Shown: piece by piece, positions 10,290 to 21,312 of the stretch | Layout of the letters: each line of letters begins with the position of its first letter | How positions within the stretch are numbered: position 1 is the stretch's first letter | From: Sperchopsis tessellata | Taxonomy: Eukaryota > Arthropoda > Insecta > Coleoptera > Hydrophilidae | Length of the DNA stretch: 61,003 nt | Assembly (NCBI GenBank): GCA_033557685.1 | Contig: JAWQRN010000008.1 | Coordinates: 1 to 61,003 of the forward strand | Direction: 5' to 3' | Position numbers and translations under genes: made by a program | Notes under the pieces: generated by a model | Told to the model about the DNA's origin: nothing | The model's input: only the letters and a program-made list of their open reading frames with translations | Databases searched by the model: none

Positions 10290-10620
10290 AGAACACCCTA
10301 TATTATTACTTTATAATGTTGTACCATATTAATGTTTTTATGGAAAAAATAAGGATTACGCAGTAAAACCTCCAATGTAGAGTCAGACGGAAGACTCCAA
10401 GCAGATCGCATGGAATAGAATTTTTGGCATTCCATAATTATATGTTTAATTGAGCTCTCTGCCTCAAAATCAGAGTCACAGGAAGGATCCGGTTTCCTTC
10501 CGATTCTATACAAGTACGAAGGGACCTAGGCATTACCAAATCTTAACCGGTTAATGATTGTTATTTGTCTTCTAGAAAAACTACCTATAGCAAACCATAG
10601 TCCACCTCTCTCATCTTAAC
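10290..10620 (-). mobile_element. LINE ORF2 C-terminal tail (zinc-knuckle region)
   Basis: On minus, RRQITIINRLRFGNA is followed by SYLYRIGRKPDPSCD and SIKHIIMECQKFYSMRS. This is the R..I.RLR.G...  P.P.C......EH....C..Y...R signature at the end of Jockey/I-type LINE proteins. One stop interrupts it. About 110 residues are recognisable; the polymerase domain is missing. Confidence 0.6.
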
Positions 10621-10999
10621 TTCTAATATTTTATATTAGAGTGCATTCTCTTGTCACTTTCGACCGATGGCAGATAGGGTTTAGTGGGATTTTTTTTGAG
10701 TTGTCACTTCTGGGGATGCGATATATATATTTATTTCTTATATAGTGTAAGCAGCATTCACATTGCATTCCAAAATCGTCAGTTGAACAGCTTTGCTAAA
10801 AGTGTAATTTTTCTTCTGTCCTATACAACAGTCAATCTTTAGTTACATTCTTCAATAGTTCTTAAGCTATTTCAGTGGAAAAAAAGCTTTAAATATGATA
10901 AGAAATAATTTTTAACTACGACCTTAACAGAAAGTAGGCTTTTTATCCCGCATATGTGGGTCAAAAATAAGTAATTTCCTCCCTAGTGAGGAAACATTT

Positions 11000-11990
11000 T
11001 TTGTCCTAAAATTTAACCTTTAAAACACATTTTGATAAAAAATTTGTTTCAAAAACACATTTATTAACAAAATCACATAAAAGTGAAATTCTTACTAAAT
11101 TACTTATCAGTAGCACTGGCATATTAATACTGATTCTATGGGAGAAAGCTAAAGAACATTTGATAGATTTTCCAGAAACATTAACTGAAGGGAGTTCTCT
11201 GCACATAATCAAGCTAGCAACTCTGCTACTGTTGTCGATTTCCATCCTTTGTGTCCTTTTAAAGATAAAGTGCCTCGTGCATCAATAAACAACGATGTTC
11301 GCCTGACACTTTGTCCTGTATAACCCTTTACTTTCACTAATTTAAGGTATTTTGCAGGATATTTGTGCCATTTTGTTTCTACCTACTATTTGTACTGGGC
11401 ATTTCCTATTAATATAATTGACAAAAAGTTGAGAATCTTTCGATTTTATTGATTCTAAAGCAAAATGTATTCTATAAATCCCAATTATGTTCACCCTCTT
11501 ACTTGTTTCATTGATTATAGTAAACAATTGTTGTATTTTTGTTTTTGAGTCTCGAATTTTTATATTCACAATATTGCCTTTATCATGAATATCAGTCTAG
11601 TAAAACTAATAAGTAAAAATAATTTTACATTCATTGTCAAATACATTCATTAAGTCCTTCTGAAATAAACCTACTTATTTATTCTTTGGTTTATATCCAG
11701 CATTTTATTGTTTCAATAATTTTTGGGTACTTTACATCAATATTTTGTCTAATGTTCTTAACAAGGAATATATAGACCAGACCATCGGCGATTTTAACAT
11801 ATTTAACTTAACTGAAAAGAATACCAAAATAACATTTTTTTCTTTTATCCAGTTTATGAGTAAACCATATTTTCTTCATATCTATCTCTAGATTCTTCTG
11901 TTAATAATTGTAGTGATACCTCATTAGACTCTCCAAGAATATTTTAGAGAATGTTTTTCTCTAAATCACTATCAGAATCCATCATTCCTA
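11000..11990 (-). pseudogene. Crypton-type tyrosine recombinase, near full length but decayed
   Basis: On minus, the frame starts near 11985 with MMDSDSDLEKNIL, then LQLLTEESRDRYEENMV. Next come WIKEKNVILVFFSVKLNML and WSIYSLLRTLDK, then NAGYKPKNK. The catalytic half follows from 11569: INETSKRVNIIGIYR, LFVNYINRKCPVQIVGRNK, then in another frame YTGQSVRRTSLFIDARGTL and HKGWKSTTVAELL. From family knowledge this is the Crypton/tyrosine-recombinase layout, with the RR motif followed by H.GWKS. The terminal Tyr segment is frame-shifted. At least three stops and frameshifts show it is dead. Length (about 330 codons) fits a single-ORF Crypton. Confidence 0.75.
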
Positions 11991-12447
11991 AGAATGTTAA
12001 ATCCCAAAATACTCGCACAATAACCAAGAACACTTAAACTGTTTATAATCACAGAATACTTTACCTAGGAAACTACATGCTAGTTATTTTGATTTAGGTG
12101 GATGCCTAATGGCAATATTTTTTAGTAGTTTAGAAGAAAAAATCATATCTATAAATCTGGAGTAAACAATCATTCATCCCTTGTGTGGTTACATCTTGGA
12201 CATTAAACTTCACTAAAAGAAGGAAATGTTACACTTTTCTCCCTAGATATACAAATAGCTATAAGATCACGTTTAGTTACTTTTTAGAGCTTCTTCTCCA
12301 CCAGTAAGGAAAGTAAGGAGACCAACCATGTTTTTATGGGGTGAAGCTTGTAGTATTGTGAAACTATTATTTTCTATCTTCCGTTATCAGTAGCTTTTTG
12401 GATGCATGATGAACATATCTCTAGTTTTTTAAATGGAATAATTTAAG

Positions 12448-12527
12448 ATGGTTCAATGTAGTGTCATTACATGCAAAAACAGCAGCAGAATACTAAAAAA
12501 AAGTGAAACTGGTGTTACATCCCACAT
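12448..12527 (+). pseudogene. THAP-domain-like first exon
   Basis: An ATG opens MVQCSVITCKNSSRILKKSE followed by TGVTSH and a perfect donor GTAAGTAG. The M-V-x-C-x4-C-x-N start and the GV-S-H motif match the N-terminus of THAP zinc fingers (C2CH DNA-binding domains found in host proteins and P-element transposases). I cannot find the second half (C-x2-H, AVPTIF) downstream to 13000. It may be an orphan exon, a relic of a P-like transposon, or the first exon of a gene whose next exon I missed. Confidence 0.4.
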
Positions 12528-12590
12528 GTAAGTAGTTTTATCGAATATTTGAACAATTGTTATCACAATAGAAAATATATTTGTGCATAG

Positions 12591-12854
12591 TTAGAAGAGT
12601 GTGCGCAATAAACTGTTACAAAGCCATTCTGAGAAATTTTTAGGAAGTAGTGAATTTATTTGTTTTATCAAGGTGTTATTACATATTATACTTTTTAGGT
12701 TTTCTAGCTCACATGCACGAATAATAAAATGTGTTTCGTTAACAGGGTGTACATATTGGATGTCAACCAAAGACAGGAGATTTTTTCCATCCATTTTCCA
12801 CGAGAGTGTTTTTATGAAACTCCAAAAGAACATAAGCGATTGTTTATAATGCAA
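12591..12854 (-). other. Unrecognised 87-codon open frame
   Basis: The frame encodes HYKQSLMFFWSFIKTLSWKM, then LLSLVDIQYVHPVNETHFII and RACELENLKSIICNN. I do not recognise the family. The overlapping plus-strand frame (12601-12849) is also open, so chance cannot be excluded. Its neighbours are all mobile elements. Confidence 0.2.
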
Positions 12855-13039
12855 TGCAATTGATATAGAACTACACCAGTTTTCTATAAAAAAATTAAAT
12901 TATAGTATTCTTTATGAAGTAAATATATTTCTGCTAATAACTTAACACACCTATAGCTCCTATCATGAAATTGTTTGTAAATTTACTTTTTTGTATTTTG
13001 CTATTTATATATAAGTGTTATAAGACCGAGCAGCAAACT

Positions 13040-13890
13040 GTTGGATCTTCACCAACTCCATATTTGACATTTTCCCTAGAGAGTTGTCCAGCTGCACATA
13101 CTGCAAGAAACCTGCCTCAAGTGTAGATGCAAAAATGTTTACCATCCTTCCTGTGCAACCAGAGTTATTGGTTTAGAAACCGTAAGTAAAACTACTGTTA
13201 ATTGTTGCCAGGGTTTAATAAAGACTGAAATTGGTAAATTTACCACTGAACATAATAAAAAGGTTGAAGAGCTGAAAGTAGAAGTTGTGAACCTTCATAA
13301 ATCTAACAATGACTTGATTAAACTCCTAACAGATACAGAAAAAATGTCACAAATAAATGCTAAACAAACTCAACCAATCCTAACTAATGAAATTTAAAAT
13401 TAAAAAAAAAAAAAAAACTCTAGTGTTGTGGCATCAAATCAAATACTAGTGAAGAAACTTGAAAGAATTAAAAATATCAAAAAAAAAGGAAAAAACTATA
13501 AACAAGAAGCTTTTATTCAAGCTCAAAACACAAGCGAAATAAAATCAATGTCAAAAACCATACATATAGAAAATGAGGATTTCCAAGTAAGGAGAAGGAA
13601 AAGACTCTAATTGGAGAAGCAAAAACGAACAAAGAAGAAAGAGAAACTGGATTTGTAGGTAGGGAGAAACCAGAAAAGGTATAGCTTTGTTTGTCTAGAG
13701 TAAAATACCATGTTACCCCAAATATAATAAAAAAATTCTTGTAACGGAATTGCAAGCAAAAACACTTAGATTTTCGAGTAGGAGTAGATTGGAACTTCAA
13801 GGACAAAATGTACAAAAAATACCTGTGGCCAGAGGGAGTGGAAATCTCAAGATTTAACTTCAAAGCTCGAGGATATTATTTAGACAATTA
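13040..13890 (+). mobile_element. LINE-A ORF1: PHD-like zinc finger and coiled coil, frameshifted
   Basis: CTYCKKPASSVD, then after a frameshift CRCKNVYHPSCATRVIG, gives the Cys/His ligands of a PHD-like finger. It is followed by a charged helix (EHNKKVEELKVEVVNLHKSN) ending in a stop. A second segment, from 13428, is Lys-rich, and the region ends with MYKKYLWPEGVEISRFNFK, a typical ORF1 C-terminus before ORF2. PHD-bearing ORF1 proteins are known in some CR1/L2-type LINEs. The ORF2 at 13891 follows at once. Confidence 0.6.
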
Positions 13891-14804
13891 ATGTTAACCT
13901 ATGGAAATATCAATACTATTCCTAATTTCAATAATATTAATGGAAAAACTATTACAATGGCACCAATAAAAAGAATTTCCATCTTAAACATAAACACACA
14001 ATCACTGGCTAACAAACTAAACCAAATTCAGCATCTTCTGGAGACCGGCGTTATTGATGTACTGTGCATGACTGAGCACTGGTCATCGGAGGAGAAATTG
14101 AAATCATTTAATTTACCTAATTATAAAATTGATGCAGCTTTTTGTAGAAAAACATACATTCATGGAGGAGTTGTCATACCTTCGAGGCAATCCCTCAATC
14201 AATATATTAGAAAAAAGCACACCCTCCGATGCTCTGCTAGAAGACATGCAAACAAATGGTCTTGTGAATGCATTTGCACAACCTTCTCGAGTGGCAAGGA
14301 ACCCTGCAACATGCATAGGCAATGTCTTAGTAAATCTTCCAAAGGAGAATTATGAGACCCAAACTGTGAACGTCCATCTGGCTGATCACTTTGGATAACT
14401 AATCTCTGTCACAACTGAAGACCAAAAAAAGGAAAAGAATTCATTAAATAAGAAGTTTCAGTAGTTAAAATATAGACAGTTTTAAGAACCAACTAAACAG
14501 AGTCAACTGGAATGTAGTCTATAATATATCACTAACAGCAAGTGAGACCTGTTTGGAATTGCATAATGCCTTGATGACATGCTTCGACAGATTTTTTCCA
14601 GAAAAAGTTAAACCTAAAACAGAACAAACTTTTATCTTTAAATGGAACACTGAAGCTCTTTTTATAGATTTAGTAACCCCTATTGAAGTAGCAAGTAGTA
14701 TAAAAACTGTTAAAAATAAAAGAACAAAAGGCACTTATGGATTTTCTGCATTCTTGCTGAAAGAAATTAAGGAAAACATAACAATTCCACTCACCTACGA
14801 AATA

Positions 14805-14860
<56 letters not shown>

Positions 14861-14880
14861 GATTTTGAAAGTCCAGTGAG
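13891..14880 (+). mobile_element. LINE-A ORF2: endonuclease and start of RT region, internally deleted
   Basis: The AP-type endonuclease starts ISILNINTQSLANKLNQIQ, VIDVLCMTEHW and HGGVVI. A frameshift and a large deletion bring NVLVNLPKENYETQTVNVHL next to it. The frame from 14553 has CFDRFFPEKVKPKTE and VASSIKTVKNKRTKGTYGFS, the linker just before the reverse transcriptase. A (TA)n tract at 14810 then breaks the frame, and the catalytic RT motifs are absent. Confidence 0.65.
14810..14858. repeat. (TA)n microsatellite
   Basis: About 24 uninterrupted TA units sit inside the LINE-A frame. The flanks ATATCTGA and ATATCTGATTTT repeat each other, so the tract appears to have expanded within the coding relic. 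Confidence 0.95.
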
Positions 14881-15750
14881 AAAAATTAAATGAAGGATAT
14901 GATTAAGGCTTATATTAAAGTAGAATCTAAAGGGTGCATGAAGAAAACACAGGATGAAGTGATATTGGGTTTTGAAGCAGTGTGACCAAACGAAAGAATT
15001 GAAAAATATAAATAAGGATTCAATTTATGAAAGAGACAATTTCTATAAAAATATTGAATGAAAACATTTAAAAACAGTATGAAAAAATAACTTAAGGATA
15101 AAGAGAATGAAGGAAGTGGTATGGGCAATGGAGTTTTGACAAGTTATTGAAGAGGACCACATAATAGCACAAAATTAAATCGATGGAGACAGTAATGTTA
15201 TTGAAAGAAACAGTATCAAATGAATATTTACTTCTTTGCCAATCAGCAGGGGCATGCGATGGGAAATGAATTAATTGAGTACTGTGATCATATAATGTCA
15301 TAAAAGTGATAGTGTCAGGTATATCAATAGAGAATATTCAAAAGGAAGTAGTGATAAAAAAACATAATTTTAAGAAAAAAGACCACAAAGTTTTTGTAAT
15401 TGGTGTAATTCAAGGAATTCAACATACTAAACTTTAAATGAAGCAATGTTAAATAATCTTGTTGCTAGAAATATCAATAGTTTTAAGTATGGAAGTAATA
15501 TGAATATTATCAAGAATTTTGAAAACATAAGACTGATAACTTCCTTGATATTTGCAATTGACTGTGTTAATTATAATAATAAATATATATTGTATGGTAC
15601 AAATTATGTGGGTAATGACAAGGGAATAGCAATAGACAAGTAAACTCAACAAATTGGAGTTCCAATGGATATAAACGAAAGAGAAAGGACAATAGAAGAG
15701 TACTTTGGTAAATAGTTTTTTTGTACACAAACAAAAGGAAACGCAAATAA
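14880..15750. other. Unassigned interval, possibly LINE-B 5' region
   Basis: There are no convincing domains. A frame at about 15380-15640 contains HKVFVIGV and later NNLVARNINSFKYGSNMN. It precedes the LINE-B ORF2 and could be a worn ORF1, but I cannot support that further. Confidence 0.25.
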
Positions 15751-17650
15751 CCCATTTGCTTAATCTATATACCAAAATGTTTGGGACATGAAGACCAACT
15801 TGACCCTATTTTTATTAAATTAAACATGTTTGATGCAATGTTTGATATTTATTGTATTACTGAAAGTTGGCTAAATTTGGTTGTAATGGAGTCTGAATTT
15901 ATTGATTTAAATCAGTAGTGTTTATAGAAGAGCTAGGAATGATGATGTCACTGAAATATATCAGGGAGGTGTAGTTTGTTTAGTGATACGGAATAAATTT
16001 AATTCCCAGGAAATAGAAGTGCAGGGCTGTTATGATTTTGATATAGTGGCTGTAAAAATTAAGGTGTTTCAGAAGTATTTGTATATTTTTTTGGTGTATA
16101 TTCCCCCAAGCAAAAATAAGGAATGTTATGAGGCATTATTTCAAACTATACAATATTTATTGCTATCGCCAAATGTAATGAGTGATATTCTTATAAAACA
16201 GGTCAAGAACGAGTGAATGGTTTTGCAGGTTATTTTGTTTTCCACAAACATCGGCGAGGTGGAAAACAAATCTTTGATTGACTTTAATAACATTAGTGAA
16301 GAAGAAATTGTATCTGCAGTATGAAAATTGAAAGTGAATACTTCGATGGGTCTAGATATTGTACCGTTGTTTATCATTAAGGGTTGCATTGATGTATTGG
16401 CTGAACCACTGGCAAGGATCTTCAATGTATTGCTGTTTAAGCCCAATGTTTCTCTGATATTTTTAAAATGTCTAAAGTTTGTCCAATGTTTTAAGATGGT
16501 AAACAAAATCTACTGACTAATTATCGGCCAATAATAATACTGACAGGTCTTTATAAGGTTTTTGAATGCGTTTTGGTGAACAGGATTGAAGCTGTGAGTG
16601 GAAATTTGTGGATAGTAAGTCAGCATGGATTTACAAGGGCTAAATCAACCGCCACAAATTTGATCTCTTATAAGTAGTACATAGCGGATCAATTGGAAGC
16701 CAGATCGTAGGTGGACTGTATTTACTTGGACTTTTGACTCCACACACACAACTCTACGCTGTGAAATAATACACTCCCGTTGGCAATGATTATTTATTAT
16801 AACAGGTCTATGTGTTACTTTATCGATGGTTTCCGCGGAAGTGGTTGATCGTTGAAGAATGATCGTCATGGAAACCATTAGTGCTACCAACGTATGAGGA
16901 TTTGAAAAACAACAATACGTAATATACTAAATTTATGGATAGCTATCTTACAAAATGTAATAAGGATATGCCAAACTATGAAATGGATAGCGAGGTGTTA
17001 ATGTTTGTGAATGACTGCAAAATTTTTAGGAGGATAAACACGATTGTGGACTTCCAGTTGCTGCAGGACGACTTAAACAGTGTTTGATTTGAGTTGTATA
17101 AACAAACTGTCATTTAATATCAAAAAGTATAGTACACGAGAATATACAATCCATCAATGTTCAATTATATGCTGAATAGTGAGATAGTGCGTCCGCTGGA
17201 GTGAGTTTTGATATCAGATATCGTTTGTAAATCATGTTAAGAAAGTGGTAAACAAGGTGTTCTGAATCCTGGGTTTTGTGATGTGCAATACCAAGTCCTT
17301 TGATAGCATGGATCCAATTACAAGCATATTCACCTCTCTAGTGGTCTCTGGTTTGAGATATTGTGATGTGATAGGAGACCCACTTTACGATATTCATTAA
17401 AATTTTTATGTACGTTATTGTGACTTATGCATCCAATTTGAGTTTAAAACACTAAAAAACAAGATATATTGGTTCTGTACTGTTCTTATACAAGTTACTA
17501 AATGGACTCATAAATTATGACATCTAGAGTAGAATTCCTCTTCATGCTCCTGTGCGTACAAATAGACATAATCAGCTGTTCTATGCACAAATATAGGACT
17601 AGAGCTTACAATCTGCAATAGTGAACATGAGTATAAATTTTAATCAGGTA
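15750..17650 (+). mobile_element. LINE-B ORF2: endonuclease, reverse transcriptase and C-terminal tail, decayed
   Basis: Endonuclease: YQNVWDMKTNL, MFDAMFDIYCITESWLN, GGVVCLVI and YIFLVYIPPSK. Reverse transcriptase: TSMGLDIVPLFIIKGCIDVL, AEPLARIFNVLL, NYRPIIILTGLYKVFE, QHGFTRAKSTATNLISY and VDCIYLDF. Then EVLMFVNDCKIFRRINTIVD replaces the FADD box with FVND. The tail has CNTKSFDSMDPITSIFTSL and HAPVRTN-like sequence. Order and motifs fit a Jockey/CR1-type LINE. About 200 unrelated bases at roughly 16740-16935 sit where the middle palm domain should be. Many stops. Confidence 0.7.
16740..16935. repeat. Foreign segment replacing the palm domain of LINE-B
   Basis: The LINE-B frame stops matching after VDCIYLDF and resumes near SYLTKCNKDMPNYE. 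The intervening segment (CACACACAACTC... to ...ACCAACGTATGAGG) has no RT similarity in any frame. It probably marks a deletion plus an insertion. Nature unknown. Confidence 0.35.
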
Positions 17651-17872
17651 TCTGAGAAGTTAGATATTTTGTAAATGTCTGTAATTGTTCTCAGAAAGAA
17701 TCCAATTTAAGTTTAAAACACTGAAAAACATAAGATCTGTACTGTTTTTATACAAGTTACTAAATGGATTCATAAATTGTGACATCTTATGTAGAATTCT
17801 TTTTCATGCTCCTGTGCATACAAATCGATAGAATCAGCTATTCTACACACAAAACTATAGGACTAGAGCTTA
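17432..17872 (+). repeat. Tandem duplication of the LINE-B 3' end
   Basis: 17432-17608 and 17701-17872 are near-copies (both run from TCCAATTT(G/A)AGTTTAAAAC to GGACTAGAGCTTA). The period is about 269 bases. Differences at roughly one base in twelve indicate an old duplication. Confidence 0.8.
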
Positions 17873-17874
17873 AT

Positions 17875-18960
17875 TGATTTTTTTTTTTTAGTTTAACTAT
17901 TTGTTTACATACTTCCTATTATTTGACAATATGAATGTTGGAAGCTAAGCTAAATAATCTACAATGTTTGTTATATTTTTTAATATTAGTTCCAAGTAAT
18001 TTTTTTTTATTTTGTTTTCTAATTATTTATTTGTACACATGGAAACATGCAAAACAAAGTTATTATTTTGACATTTTACAGAGGAGATATTATTTGAAAT
18101 ATGTTGCGTAATTGGTAATTCATTATTTATTTATACGTAATTACACTTACAATGTCGTCCGAGTTAGTATTTATCAAAATTAAATTAGTAAATGTAGGAA
18201 ATTAGTATAAAATATTTTAGTATGCATCAACACATTTGCGAATGTATATTAACTTTATATTAACAAATATTCCAATTACCATGCACGATCTATTGCATTT
18301 GTAACTGGCTTATGTTCCGTAATCATGTACCAACAGAATATACGATATTAGAAAACTATAATTTACCAAGGAATTTTTTTTGTTTAGTATGAAAATATTC
18401 ATTTTTAATATATTATATAGCTTTTTAACAAATGTTAGCTATATATTTATGTGGTACTTAACATCCAGTTTTGTATAATCTATTGTCATTATTGTCTCAC
18501 AAATCTCCGAAGTAATTCAAGAAAAATAAAACCTAACCCCACCTCTATGTATTTGCATTTGTAATGAGATTAGATTTTTAACATTGATTTTATAGTTCCT
18601 CGTAGAAATATCAACATTGTGAAAAGTTTTGAAAAGGTGTTATTTGCCCCAACAAAACATTTTTAAACTTAAAAATAATACCGAAGTAAAATTTGTTAGT
18701 TTGTATTATAAAATAACCAATTAAATAAATTATATTAATGAAATATTACATTAATTTTGAAAATAATAAGAATACCTTGTATGTATGGAAAATAGAAAGC
18801 ATTGCAAGAAAAATAGATTGTGAGAGGGCGCATGGAATTTAAGGAGTATAAATGGGAAGGAAGAGGAACAAATAAAGGAGATGACTGAGGCCGGAGTGAA
18901 GTAATTGGGATAGAGACCAAGAAGAAGGCCAAGAGCGGGGAATTGTTCTCAGATGGATGT
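17875..18960. other. AT-rich interval without recognised features
   Basis: No open frame with family similarity, no inverted or tandem repeat, and no RNA gene was recognised. 18760-19020 turns purine-rich on plus, typical of a degraded LINE body, but no motif can be named. Confidence 0.4.
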
Positions 18961-19022
18961 TGCCTGTACTTTTTGAGGGGTGGAAGAAAAGGAGAGAGCC
19001 AGAGCTAGTGTGGGATTGGTGG

Positions 19023-19275
19023 CGCATTCTCGTGGTTCAGTTGCCAAAGTACTAGGCTACTAATCGTGGGATCTCGGTTTCGAGTCCCAGAGGTGGTCGG
19101 CTTTTTGTGATTAGGGAAAAGTCTTTGTAGTACTCGTCCTCCGGGAGGGACGTAAAATGGTGGGTCCCGAGTATTGTAGGTAAAATGAAGACTACATGTA
19201 CGTAAAAGAACCCAATTCTAGTTGGAACACTGGATGCGGCAATATTCCCAGGTGAGGGTGCCGATTTTAAATAAA
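19023..19275 (+). mobile_element. tRNA-derived SINE (family S1), best copy
   Basis: The head has CGTGGTTCAGTTGCCAAAGT as box A region and GGTTTCGAGTCCCAG as box B, about 38 bases apart. The body reads CTTTTTGTGATTAGGGAAAA, TCCTCCGGGAGGGACGT, GGTGGGTCCCGAGTA and CGTAAAAGAACCC. This order is typical of insect SINEs. Related copies lie at 2360-2563 (-) and 6538-6610 (+). The LINE at 19275 follows directly. Confidence 0.75.
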
Positions 19276-21215
19276 CAAACAACGAACATGATGCAAGGGA
19301 GGAAGAGAAGGAAGAATTCTTTAGTGAACTCCAGGACCAGATGGACATAGTGGGAGATCGAGTGATCATTATGGGAGACTTAAGTGGCAGAGTTGGTAAC
19401 AATGTAAAAGAAGCGAAGGGCTGCATAGGAAAATATGGAGAGAATGAGAAAAACAGTAATGGAGAAAGAATAATAGGTGTATGTATAGCAAATGAGCTAG
19501 TGGTAGTAAACACAAAACTCTCACACAAGTATATTCACAGAATCACAAGAGAGGAACCAGGTAGGGGAGAAAAATCGGTTATAAATTACTTCATAGTAAG
19601 AGAGAAGTCAAGGATGCAAGAGCGAGAAGAGGGCCAGAGATCAGAAGTGACCATTATATGCTGACAATGGAGTTGGAGGCACATGAAACAAACATTAGGA
19701 ATGCTAACAGGAAACTACCAAAACCTAAGGCCAATAGCTATAGACTAATCGAGGAGAACATAAGAATGCAGAAGGGATGGACAAACATAAAGGAGTGCAT
19801 GAAGCCAAGGTTGTGGGGAAGCAAAGGTATAAGGCAGTAGAAAAGAGAAAATAACTGCTTGGTTGACAGGAAATTAAAAGGGAAGTTGGGAAGAAAAAGG
19901 AGAGACTGAAGAAATATCTACAGACAAGAATGGGGATCACTATACACAGTACAAGGAGAGCAGTATTGGAAGCAAAGAAAAAGACGTGGTCAAAATTTGG
20001 ACACAAAATGAAAGATTCCTAGACGGCTTGCTGACAGGAGATATAGATCATGGAGAGAATACTTCTGAGAGTTGCTTTTGACTAAAGGTGGCCAAGAGAA
20101 AAATGGATATAATGAAGAAGTCAACCAAAGTGTAGATTATAATGGGGAGGTGAAATCAGAAGCTGATATAATGATAGATGAGTTTTATCAGGCAGTGAAG
20201 AAAATTAAACTGGGTAAAGCACTGGGACATTACGATGTTACACAGGAAATGGTTTGTGGGTGAGACAGGAAACAGAAGGATCTTGGGACTATTCCACAAT
20301 ATTATTAGAGAAAGAAAGACACCTGAGGATTGGCAGGTGGCCATGATTATACCCAGTTTTAAGAATGGGGACAACCATAAATTACAGGGGTACTTCATTG
20401 CTAAGTCTTCCAGGGAAGATTTTTGCCAGAATAATGGAAGCACAACTGAGAAGGGTAGTGGAGGAGCAGTTTAACGATATTAAATTTGGTTTCAAAGCAG
20501 GACGCCGCTCACAGGACTTGATTTTCACCTTAAGACAAATGGGAGAGAAAGTAGTGAAAGTTGGAGGAGAGGTACATCTGTGCTTTTTGGACTTTGAGAA
20601 GGCCTTTGATAGAGTGAGAAGAGAGGATGTATGGGATATACTGGAAAGGAGGGGAGTGAGAAGGAGGCTAGTTGAAGTATTGCAGAGTTTGTACACAAAA
20701 TGTGGGAACTATGTGAGAACAAGGCACACAGAGTCAAAAGATTTTGTGACAAAAGTTGGTCTGAAACAAGAATGTATTCTTAGCGTTTTACCGTTTTTGG
20801 TGGTAATAGATGAGGTGGTGAAGATCTGCAAGCAACAGATGAGATCTTTCTGTCTTGGAAATTGAAGTTTGAGGAGGATTGAATATAGTGAACTGCTTTT
20901 TGCAGATTACATGGATATATTAGGAAAGAGAGGGACTTACATCATAATATGACCATGTATAAAGAGGAATTGGACAGATCAAACCGCGAAAACAAAGCCA
21001 TGATTTTGGCATCAAGCCAATGAGTGGAGATGATGAGTTACCAGAGGTGGCAAATTTTAAGTATTTGGAGACAGTCATAAATTAGTGTGGATGTAGAGAT
21101 AAATGAGAGAATTGGTGCAGTTAGAACACTCTTCATTGCGCTGAGAAGGAACTTTCTTTCTGGAGCGGCGGGAAATCCCTAGAGAAACCAAGGTGGCCAT
21201 ATTCTAGATTGTATT
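19275..21215 (+). mobile_element. LINE-C ORF2: endonuclease-reverse transcriptase, RTE-like
   Basis: Endonuclease: DRVIIMGDLSGRVGNNVKE, ANELVVVNTKLSHKYIHR. Reverse transcriptase: AVKKIKLGKALGHYDV, NIIRERKTPEDWQVAMIIP, NYRGTSLLSLPGKIFARIM, FGFKAGRRSQDLIFTLRQM, FLDFEKAFDRVRREDVWDIL, and LLFADYMDI where FADD(M) should be, so one catalytic Asp is replaced. The C-terminal thumb reads IPRETKVAIF. It matches the proteins commonly labelled endonuclease-reverse transcriptase in insects. There are about six stops or frameshifts, and a ~135-codon open block at 20470-20865. Confidence 0.75.
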
Positions 21216-21232
21216 TATACCGGTTTTAAAAA

Positions 21233-21312
21233 GTGCCGACGTCTCATCCACTGCTGTAAGGGACATTTTCAAGGCGAGAAATGTTACTTCAACGAATGAA
21301 TTCACTGCATAT
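21233..21312 (-). repeat. Dispersed ~130-bp unit, copy d
   Basis: On minus it reads GCAGTGAATTCATTCGTTG, then CTCGCCTTGAAAATGTCCC and GGATGAGACGTCGGCAC, the same order as copies a and e. It abuts the end of LINE-C and is truncated after GTCGGCAC. Confidence 0.6.

Noticed and set aside
12601..12849. 82-codon plus frame as the second exon of the THAP-like protein
   Set aside because: It lacks the C-x2-H pair and AVPTIF-type ending of the THAP domain.
13513..13863. 116-codon minus frame
   Set aside because: It is the complement of the A/G-rich LINE ORF1 and has low-complexity Ser/Phe composition.
19025..19095. tRNA gene candidate with box A and box B
   Set aside because: It continues into a conserved SINE body repeated at 2360-2563 and lacks a foldable acceptor stem, so it is a SINE head.
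19052..19528. 158-codon minus frame
   Set aside because: It is the antisense of the SINE and the LINE-C endonuclease; composition is Ser/Pro/Phe-rich as expected for a shadow.
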